13,985 nucleotides of DNA. Origin: an uncultured Ignavibacteria bacterium. GTDB taxonomy: Bacteria > Bacteroidota > Ignavibacteria > Tepidaquicellales > Tepidaquicellaceae. Positions 7,122 to 12,471 of this stretch are shown here, in pieces. The DNA lies in assembly GCA_937974175.1 (NCBI GenBank), contig CALJIG010000016.1:1-13985 (forward strand), given 5' to 3'. Within the stretch, counting starts at the first letter, position 1. Each line of letters begins with the position of its first letter. The notes beneath the pieces are model-generated. The model made no database searches. It had not been told where the DNA came from and was given only the letters and a program-made list of their open reading frames with translations. Both the position numbers and the translations under genes were made by a program.

Positions 7122-7131
7122 CACTTACACT

Positions 7132-7211
7132 AGACGTATGCTACACATTAAACCACCCCTAACCCCTCCTTGTTAAGGAGGGGAACAAAAACACTTCTCA
7201 TCATGATTATT
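7132..7211 (+). repeat. 91-bp-period duplicated element, copy 2
   Basis: Second copy of the block at 7041. Its hairpin is longer: CCCCTCCTT (7163-7171) and AAGGAGGGG (7175-7183), a perfect 9-bp stem with a 3-nt loop. The two copies are separated by about 10 bp of unique sequence. Confidence 0.8.
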
Positions 7212-7359
7212 AACTATTCATTGCTAATTGTTAATTGAATAAACCTGTCAAGGAAAAAATAAAAAAACTTCCCTATTAGTAGTAATAGGTACCGCTCACT
7301 TCAAATCATATTTCAATTTTTATAATTTCTGCTTAACACTTATTTGATACCGCCCCCTG

Positions 7360-7384
7360 CCCCCTCCTCAAAAAGAGGAGGGGG
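7360..7384. repeat. C-rich/G-rich hairpin repeat
   Basis: CCCCCTCCTC (7360-7369) pairs perfectly with GAGGAGGGGG (7375-7384) around an A5 loop. It is related to the copies at 7003, 7074, 7163 and 8477 but has a different stem tip. Confidence 0.8.
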
Positions 7385-7406
7385 AAAACTTGCGGAATTT
7401 TGTACT

Positions 7407-7432
7407 CATTCCCAAACTCCAGTTTGGGAATG
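7407..7432. repeat. palindromic repeat, TTCCCAA-N8-TTGGGAA family, copy 3
   Basis: CATTCCCAAACT (7407-7418) pairs with AGTTTGGGAATG (7421-7432), a perfect 12-bp stem. The core again is TTCCCAA, 8 nt, TTGGGAA. Confidence 0.85.
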
Positions 7433-7440
7433 CATAGTGT

Positions 7441-7475
7441 GCGAAACTCTGTTTCGCTGTGAAACGGAGTTTCAC
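7441..7475. repeat. twin GAAAC/GTTTC hairpins with an alternative long pairing
   Basis: GCGAAAC-tct-GTTTCGC (7441-7457) is followed after one base by GTGAAAC-gga-GTTTCAC (7459-7475). The two units can instead pair with each other as one longer imperfect hairpin. A further degraded unit with arms TCCGT (7484-7488) and ACGGA (7506-7510) follows. Confidence 0.7.
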
Positions 7476-7544
7476 TACATAGTTCCGTCCCAAACAGAGT
7501 TTTGAACGGAGAAGAAATCACTTATAACTAAAAAATTAAGCCAA

Positions 7545-7550
7545 AAGGAA
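7545..7550 (+). promoter_or_regulatory. ribosome binding site of the HTH gene
   Basis: AAGGAA lies 7 nt before ATG 7558. It is the clearest Shine-Dalgarno-like sequence in the window and selects this ATG over the in-frame ATG codons at residues 4 and 8. Confidence 0.6.
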
Positions 7551-7557
7551 AACTCTC

Positions 7558-8259
7558 ATGAAGAACATGAAAATCAAAATGAAATTTGTAGAGCTGAAAG
7601 CAGCGGGAATACCGATGTATAAAATCGCTCAGGAAATCGGAGTGCACCGCACTACGCTTACACACTGGTATAAAGAGTTAGCATCTTATATTCTGATTGC
7701 AAAACAGGATATGATTGATGAGCTTCTCTATGAAAACTGCTCAATGAAAATAAGCCGCATTGAAAGAATTTCACAAAAGCTTACACTATTATATGAACTG
7801 CTTGATAACAAAAAAATGCGTAAAAAAGTAAATCAGACTGTTTCAGATGTTCTTAACCAGATATTAATGTATACAAAGCTGCTAAAGCTGGAAACAAATG
7901 AAAAAACTATTGAAAAATATATTAAGCCGGGAAGGCAGGAACCTGAGACAGAAAAACTCTGGATTACTAATAAAGAGAGCTTCTATAAATACCAGCCGGA
8001 AGATGAAGAAGAAACTGACCTTACAAACGCAGTTGAAACAGCAGAAGAAGATGATGCATTGGGTTACAATTTAGATATGGATTCTACCCGTGATAATTCT
8101 GAAGATGATGAAGAAGTAAGAAAAGTTTACAGCAATACTTTTAAAAGGACATTTCCTGTAGATTCCGAAGAAGAAAAACCCGTCAAAAATTCATCAAAAA
8201 GAAAAAATAAAAAAGAACCTTCTGAAGAAACGATGCAGGCGGAAACGCAACAGGAATAA
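7558..8259 (+). CDS. helix-turn-helix protein with acidic disordered tail, family not recognised
   Basis: A 233-residue protein I cannot assign to a named family. Residues 10-41 form a clear DNA-binding helix-turn-helix: FVELKAAGIPMYKIAQEIGVHRTTLTHWYKEL, of the Hin/homeodomain-like type used by transposases, resolvases and phage terminase small subunits. Residues 45-115 are predicted helical, rich in Leu, Lys and Glu, and could be a coiled-coil or oligomerisation region. From about 148 to 187 the chain is very acidic (EDEEETD, EEDD, EDDEE). It ends with a short basic stretch (KNSSKRKNKKE) and a Gln/Glu-rich tail. This order resembles a terminase small subunit or a regulator, but no phage or transposase genes are beside it. 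It stands alone between two clusters of palindromic repeats. No signal peptide or membrane segment. Confidence 0.8.
   Translation: MKNMKIKMKFVELKAAGIPMYKIAQEIGVHRTTLTHWYKELASYILIAKQDMIDELLYENCSMKISRIERISQKLTLLYELLDNKKMRKKVNQTVSDVLNQILMYTKLLKLETNEKTIEKYIKPGRQEPETEKLWITNKESFYKYQPEDEEETDLTNAVETAEEDDALGYNLDMDSTRDNSEDDEEVRKVYSNTFKRTFPVDSEEEKPVKNSSKRKNKKEPSEETMQAETQQE
8175..8200 (+). repeat. 26-bp direct repeat, copy A (inside the HTH gene)
   Basis: This 26-base stretch, beginning AAAACCCGTC and ending TTCATCAAAAA, is repeated exactly at 8258-8283. The offset is 83 bp, not a multiple of three. Copy A encodes KPVKNSSK. Confidence 0.85.
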
Positions 8260-8283
8260 AACCCGTCAAAAATTCATCAAAAA
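8258..8283 (+). repeat. 26-bp direct repeat, copy B (overlapping the HTH stop codon)
   Basis: Exact second copy of 8175-8200. Its first two bases complete the TAA stop of the HTH gene, so the copy lies almost wholly in the 3' untranslated region. Confidence 0.85.
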
Positions 8284-8331
8284 TATGAAATAGAAAGAAA
8301 AGGAGACGGTAAGTTTTAAATTATTTTTTAG

Positions 8332-8458
8332 AATTGCCACGGGTTTTAACCCGTGGTTGGAAATGGCATCTTTTTATGCCCTTTAGGGCAAATAATAATT
8401 TTGGCTAAAGCCTATTTCATTGGTATACTTGTTCTACGGCTTAAAAGCCGTGGCAATT
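8332..8458. repeat. 127-bp composite element with 11-bp terminal inverted repeats
   Basis: AATTGCCACGG (8332-8342) and CCGTGGCAATT (8448-8458) are exact inverted copies. Each end is itself a hairpin: CCACGGGTT/AACCCGTGG at 8337-8356, and ACGGCTT/AAGCCGT at 8436-8451. Two further small hairpins lie inside: TGCCC/GGGCA at 8377-8390 and GGCT/AGCC at 8403-8412. There is no coding capacity. It resembles a paired REP element (BIME) or a small MITE-like element. Confidence 0.8.
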
Positions 8459-8476
8459 ATTTTAAAGAAAAGAATT

Positions 8477-8498
8477 CCCCCTCCTTATAAGGAGGGGG
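8477..8498. repeat. 22-bp perfect palindrome of the C-rich/G-rich family
   Basis: CCCCCTCCTTA followed directly by its exact reverse complement. It belongs to the same family as the hairpins at 7003-7384, here with no loop, on the other side of the HTH gene. Confidence 0.85.
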
Positions 8499-8544
8499 TA
8501 AGAACTACATCAGGATTCGCACAGACACAAAGGATTTATCCAAA

Positions 8545-8580
8545 CAAAAAAGGCTTTATCAAATTAATGATAAAGCCTTT
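8545..8580 (-). terminator. Rho-independent terminator of nuoM
   Basis: AAAGGCTTTATC (8549-8560) and GATAAAGCCTTT (8569-8580) form a perfect 12-bp stem with an 8-nt A/T loop. On the minus strand it is followed by a run of T (CCTTTTTTGTTTG). It lies 23 nt past the nuoM stop. The plus-strand side (AAATTTAAAA) lacks a T tract, so it most likely acts on nuoM only. Confidence 0.85.
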
Positions 8581-8603
8581 AAATTTAAAACTGTTATATT
8601 TCT

Positions 8604-10169
8604 TTATTTCACCGGTGGTGTAGTAGTATTCGGCATAGTGTTTGGTGCCGTTTCCGGTGCTTTGGGTCTGAACTTATCGAAGTTCTCTATAATTTTCTTT
8701 ACAGATGTTTCCGTCTTGCTTAAGAATGTATTTGGATAAACACCAATCCAAACTATGAATACAAGCAATGGAAGCACTGTAGCTAATTCCATTTTTGAAA
8801 TATCTTTTAAATCTTTGTTCTTTTCATTTTCAATAGGTCCGAGCATTACTCTCTGGAACATCCATAATAAATAAACGGCTGCAAGAATAACTGCAGTTGT
8901 TGAAACTATTGCATAAACCGGAGTGCCAAGGTTTACTGATTTATATGCACCGATTAAAACTAAGAATTCACCGATGAATCCGTTAAGTCCCGGAAGACCA
9001 ATTGAAGAAAATACAACAATCATAAATATTGCTGAAAGCACAGGCATAACTTTCATCAGTCCGCCGTACTCAGAAATAAGTTTTGTATGTCTTCTTTCGT
9101 ATAACATACCGACTATTAAGAAGAGCGCGCCGGTTGAAAGACCGTGGTTAATCATCTGGATTACACCGCCCTGCATTGCTTCCTGATTTAATGCAAAAGT
9201 ACCAAGCACTATAAATGCTAAGTGAGATACGGATGAATATGCAACAAGCTTTTTAACATCTTTCTGTACAATGGAAACTAACGCTCCGTAAACAATACCA
9301 ACTGTTGCAAGTATTGCTATGTAAGGAGTCATTGCTACAAATCCCGCAGGGAAAAGCGGCAAAGAATATCTTAGCAATCCGTAAGTACCCATTTTCAATA
9401 ACACGGCAGCAAGTATAACAGAGCCTGATGTTGGCGCCTGAACGTGAGCATCGGGCAGCCATGTATGGAACGGAAAGAGCGGTACTTTTATTAAGAAACT
9501 GAGAGTGAATAGTATAAACAAAAATACCTGCTTATCTGCAGCAATACTCGGAGCAACTAATACAAGCCTGCTCATATCGGTTGTAAACTCCCCAATCATC
9601 GGCTGGCATAAGAAACCGAGCCAGATAATTCCGATAAGAAGCAGCAAGCTGCCGAACATTGTGTATAAGAAAAATTTGACCGTAGCATAAATTCTTTCTT
9701 CGCCGCCCCAGATACCTATCATAAAATACATCGGGATAAGAATGAACTCCCAGAAGATGTAGAACAGGACAAGGTCAAGCGAGCAGAATACACCAACAAG
9801 TGTTCCTTCTAAAAGAAGAATAAGAAAGAAATATTCTTTTACTCTTACTTTTATCGTGTTCCATGATGCAAGAATACACAGCGGCATAATGAAAGTTGAA
9901 AGCAGAATGAGCAGCATCGAAATTCCGTCTATACCGAGGTAATAGTAGGAGTTCAGTGCGGTTATCCATTTCCATTTTTCAACGAACTGGTATTCAGGAT
10001 TGGCAGGATCGTATGTGAAGAAAAGCACCAGCGATAATACAAATGGTATCAGTGAGACAATCATTGCATACCACTTTATCATAGTCTCGTTTTCCTTTTT
10101 CATGAATAGAATCAGAAATGCAAGAACTATCGGAGCAAAAATTGTTAAAGAAAGAATATTAGGTATCAA
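8604..10169 (-). CDS. nuoM: NADH-quinone oxidoreductase subunit M (complex I antiporter-like subunit), TTG start
   Basis: A 521-residue polytopic inner-membrane protein with about 14 hydrophobic segments, the proton-pumping antiporter-like subunit NuoM/ND4 of respiratory complex I. Key residues are in place: Glu141 in FYIFWEFILIPMYFMIG, Lys228 in FLIKVPLFPFHTWLPDAHVQAPTSGSV, Lys259 in LLKMGTYG and Glu401 in GLPGLNGFIGEF. They match E. coli NuoM Glu144, Lys234, Lys265 and Glu407. HTWLPDAH and the discontinuous-helix region are intact, so it should be functional. The tail (KAPETAPNTMPNTTTPPVK) is low complexity. The start is TTG at 10167-10169; an in-frame TAA three codons upstream excludes a longer form, and IPNILSLTIFAPIV is the normal NuoM N-terminus. 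It follows the SDR-like gene after 43 bp. No nuoL or nuoN adjoins it, and a terminator follows, so it is detached from the usual nuo operon order. Confidence 0.95.
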   Translation of the reverse strand: MIPNILSLTIFAPIVLAFLILFMKKENETMIKWYAMIVSLIPFVLSLVLFFTYDPANPEYQFVEKWKWITALNSYYYLGIDGISMLLILLSTFIMPLCILASWNTIKVRVKEYFFLILLLEGTLVGVFCSLDLVLFYIFWEFILIPMYFMIGIWGGEERIYATVKFFLYTMFGSLLLLIGIIWLGFLCQPMIGEFTTDMSRLVLVAPSIAADKQVFLFILFTLSFLIKVPLFPFHTWLPDAHVQAPTSGSVILAAVLLKMGTYGLLRYSLPLFPAGFVAMTPYIAILATVGIVYGALVSIVQKDVKKLVAYSSVSHLAFIVLGTFALNQEAMQGGVIQMINHGLSTGALFLIVGMLYERRHTKLISEYGGLMKVMPVLSAIFMIVVFSSIGLPGLNGFIGEFLVLIGAYKSVNLGTPVYAIVSTTAVILAAVYLLWMFQRVMLGPIENEKNKDLKDISKMELATVLPLLVFIVWIGVYPNTFLSKTETSVKKIIENFDKFRPKAPETAPNTMPNTTTPPVK

Positions 10170-10212
10170 TTTTCTTTAATTTATTGTTTATATGTCTAAA
10201 ATTTTTTGTGTA

Positions 10213-11910
10213 TTAACCTTTATTTCTTACGCCTTGTTCTTCGTTGATGAAAATCCAGCCGACAACTTTGCCGATATTTATTTCTTTAAAGTTATCCCAA
10301 TAATCATCATTGAAAATATATCTTGAGCTGAAACTTTCATCCGTCATTGCTTTGGATTGTTTCATAATTGCTTTAAATCTTTCGTTCCAAAGTTTCCAGT
10401 TCTTTTCACGTAAGTCAAACCATCCGGCATCGCACCATTTATCAATGGTTTTAGGATTTACATCGAAAATATCCCCTTTTAAAACAGAAGGAGATTTTAT
10501 ATCAGGTCCGCGTAACAATTTTTTTCCGTCAGGCAAAATAATAGGAATACCGATGGAAATAATTTCGTTCCGGACTTTTGAATCCTTCTTAAGATATTCG
10601 TAAATTCTTTTTGCCGCTTTTTTGTAATCTTCCTTAATATACTGATTGAAATTTTTATATATAAGTCTAATTAAATTTGCTTCAAAAAGAAGCTTTGTAA
10701 GTCTCGGCGGTCCGAGCATCTCAAATGCGACTGAGTTTGTCTTATGTTTTTTCTCTAATGCTTTTATCTGGTTAGTTGCATACTGCTGCATAAATCCGGC
10801 TCTGTACGAGGGCTCCATTGATGCGCTGTCGATTGCATTGATTACATCGTGTCCTGTATTGTGTCCTTTGATTTCAAGAATTGCATTCTCTGCAATTTCT
10901 TCGGGAGTTACAAACTGCATCTGCCCGACTGTAGATATTGTTTCAAATTCAGCAGCGGAGAAAATTCCGTTCTCGCCGGTATCGATAAAGACAGTTTTTA
11001 AGTTTCCGTTAGTCTTATATTTTTTATCTGATACTCTGTGGAATTTCTTTTCAAGCGGCTCTGCATCTTCCATTTTTGTATCTATCAAAGCAATAGGTCT
11101 TCCGCCTTTTTTGATTTCACCGTATGCAATTTTTTTCCATGCGATTGAAGCAGTCGGTTTTAATTCTTTTACAGCAGGTCCGTTCGGAGTTCTTGCCATT
11201 AAGAATAAAAGCAATGTATGCGCACCGGCAACGGATGATTTACTTAATAACATTCTTGAAGGCTTCTCTTCGCTGTGAGTGTAAGGTATATTAAGTCCCA
11301 TGCCGCCTGTACCGCTGGTACCGATTTTAAGATAAAACTTTGTCTTAAATTCAGTCATGCTGTAATATAAAATCTGGATGTGTCTGATTAACTGCGGTAT
11401 GTAAGATACGCACATGAATTTTTCAACGGCTTCTTTGAGTTTTTCGTAATCACTCTCAGCGCCGTCCATGAACTTCTGTATATCGGTGAACGATTTGAAT
11501 ATATTCTGATACGCTATTGCCGTTGCAGTATTGATACAATCAATAACTACATCCGGTTTGTGCTGCTGCATCATTTTATACAATGCGGAGTTGTGTAGTA
11601 TGTCATCATTAAGCTCGTCGCTTATATCATGCATCAGTTTTTTTCTTTCAGCGGCATCTTTTAAGATAAGCTCACGATTTTTATCTTTGAATTCGTTCCT
11701 TACAAATACGTTACCATACCATGGGACAAAAAAACCCTTTTTAGTTTTGAACTCTTTCGTTAAGTCTTTACAGATATCTTCAGCTTCTTCTTTTTTAAGA
11801 GATGTTAAGATAATTTTTTTAGGTCCTTCTGCCATTAAGTTTCTTGCGATTGCAGAACCAACTAATCCCCAGCCCCCGAGAATCAATACTGTTTTATTTT
11901 TAATATCCAT
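10213..11910 (-). CDS. large SDR-like Rossmann-fold protein of uncertain function
   Basis: A 565-residue soluble protein. The N-terminus, KTVLILGGWGLVGSAIARNLMAEGPKKIILTS (6-37), is a classical NAD(P)-binding Rossmann start with a GGxGLVG turn. PDVVIDCINTATA (119-131) fits the following strand that lines the cofactor site in extended SDR or epimerase enzymes, and KFYLKIGTSGTGGMGLNIPYTHSEE (191-215) fits the strand with the usual catalytic Ser/Thr. The expected YxxxK is changed: SRMLLSKSSVAGAH keeps Lys224 but has Met220 where Tyr is normal. After about residue 345 (the VTPEEIAENAILEIKGHNTGHDV stretch) come some 220 residues with no domain I know, rich in Lys, Arg and aromatic residues. The family's usual length is 250-350, so this is a large C-terminal extension. 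It is 9 bp after the GNAT gene and likely co-transcribed with it. Substrate unknown. Confidence 0.75.
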   Translation of the reverse strand: MDIKNKTVLILGGWGLVGSAIARNLMAEGPKKIILTSLKKEEAEDICKDLTKEFKTKKGFFVPWYGNVFVRNEFKDKNRELILKDAAERKKLMHDISDELNDDILHNSALYKMMQQHKPDVVIDCINTATAIAYQNIFKSFTDIQKFMDGAESDYEKLKEAVEKFMCVSYIPQLIRHIQILYYSMTEFKTKFYLKIGTSGTGGMGLNIPYTHSEEKPSRMLLSKSSVAGAHTLLLFLMARTPNGPAVKELKPTASIAWKKIAYGEIKKGGRPIALIDTKMEDAEPLEKKFHRVSDKKYKTNGNLKTVFIDTGENGIFSAAEFETISTVGQMQFVTPEEIAENAILEIKGHNTGHDVINAIDSASMEPSYRAGFMQQYATNQIKALEKKHKTNSVAFEMLGPPRLTKLLFEANLIRLIYKNFNQYIKEDYKKAAKRIYEYLKKDSKVRNEIISIGIPIILPDGKKLLRGPDIKSPSVLKGDIFDVNPKTIDKWCDAGWFDLREKNWKLWNERFKAIMKQSKAMTDESFSSRYIFNDDYWDNFKEINIGKVVGWIFINEEQGVRNKG

Positions 11911-11919
11911 TAAATTTGT

Positions 11920-12462
11920 TTAACTTAATTTTAATGCAAATAAGTCATACTCGCCGCTCGAACCGTCTTCATTATACAAAGCCATCGTTATTGTTTTTTG
12001 TAAGCGGTTTGCTTTGCTTAAACCGAACTTCTTTAAATTGTTTTCCGCTCTTTTATTTCCCTGATGAACGTATGCAACTAAATATTTAAACTTCTTTAAT
12101 CCTTTAACATAATCAGATAAAAGCTTAGATGATTCGTATCCTAACTTCAATCCTCTGTACTCAAATAAAATCGCTGTTGATATTTCGCAAGCTTCAGTAT
12201 AGTTCTCTCTCCATTTGTAGCAGACATATCCTATGTAATTCTGCTTGCTCTTTATCACATACCAGACTCCGTAAGGATTTTCTGCCGTTTCCTTTACCCA
12301 TTTTTTTATAACGGATTTTGGTTTATTCAGCGGGTAATCGGGATTCAATAATCCTGTTATGTGCTCGTCATTAAAAAGCTTATGAATCAAATCAACAAGC
12401 TTTTCATCGCCGGCTTCAAATCTTAATAAAGAACAATTTTTACCTCTGATAATCTTTTTCAT
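11920..12462 (-). CDS. GNAT family N-acetyltransferase
   Basis: A 180-residue cytoplasmic acyl-CoA-dependent transferase of the GNAT superfamily, closest in layout to the RimJ/RimL-like branch that modifies amino groups of proteins or small molecules. Seen: the early strand SLLRFEAGDEKLVDLIHKLFNDE, the central strands GVWYVIKSKQNYIGYVCYKWRE (65-86), the acetyl-CoA loop (motif A) ILFEYRGLKLGYESSKLLSDYV (98-119, with the R-G-x-x-x-G pattern), and motif B VAYVHQGNKRAENNLKKFGL (129-148, with the N-x-R-A-x-x-x-x-x-k-x-G-F/L pattern). The acceptor is unknown. It lies between the aldehyde dehydrogenase and the SDR-like gene with 9-bp gaps on both sides, so co-transcription is very likely. AGAGGG in the last codons of the upstream gene may serve as a distant ribosome binding site. 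Confidence 0.86.
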   Translation of the reverse strand: MKKIIRGKNCSLLRFEAGDEKLVDLIHKLFNDEHITGLLNPDYPLNKPKSVIKKWVKETAENPYGVWYVIKSKQNYIGYVCYKWRENYTEACEISTAILFEYRGLKLGYESSKLLSDYVKGLKKFKYLVAYVHQGNKRAENNLKKFGLSKANRLQKTITMALYNEDGSSGEYDLFALKLS

Positions 12463-12471
12463 TAGTACATA

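Larger units (their letters stand above)
6824..7557. other. gene-free intergenic region packed with palindromic repeats
   Basis: These roughly 730 bp separate the divergent PLP-enzyme and HTH genes. The open frames here translate to sequences such as TPPNLPLVRGG, which are the product of the C-rich/G-rich repeats and not proteins. The region holds three TTCCCAA-N8-TTGGGAA hairpins, four CCTCC/GGAGG hairpins, a 91-bp-period duplication, a GAAAC/GTTTC hairpin pair and a small CCTATTA/TAATAGG hairpin (7272-7289). No promoter or RNA gene could be supported apart from the flanking signals. Confidence 0.8.
8260..8603. other. gene-free region between the HTH and nuoM genes
   Basis: About 340 bp between two convergent genes. 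It holds one copy of a 26-bp direct repeat, a 127-bp composite palindromic element, a 22-bp perfect palindrome and the nuoM terminator. The open frame running through it encodes only repeat-derived sequence. Confidence 0.8.

Noticed and set aside
6825..7124. 99-residue open frame on the minus strand
   Set aside because: Its translation (PSLIRRSWGWF, TPPNLPLVRGG) is simply the C-rich/G-rich hairpins read through; no ribosome binding site, no protein features.
7041..7211. insertion sequence or transposon ends
   Set aside because: The duplicated blocks contain no transposase and no target-site duplication could be identified; they look like local duplication of a palindromic repeat.
6903..7432. 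CRISPR array
   Set aside because: Repeats are hairpins of different families with irregular spacing and there are no uniform spacers or cas genes.
7333..7521. 62-residue open frame on the minus strand
   Set aside because: Made of the TTCCCAA and GAAAC hairpins; repeated 'FGTE/FRTE' motifs come from the palindromes.
8420..8623. 67-residue open frame on the plus strand
   Set aside because: Runs through the composite element, a palindrome and the nuoM terminator and overlaps the nuoM 3' end.
10646..11278. 210-residue open frame on the plus strand
   Set aside because: Lies wholly antisense within the SDR-like gene, whose own frame has clear Rossmann motifs; hydrophobic only because it mirrors a Lys/Glu-rich frame.
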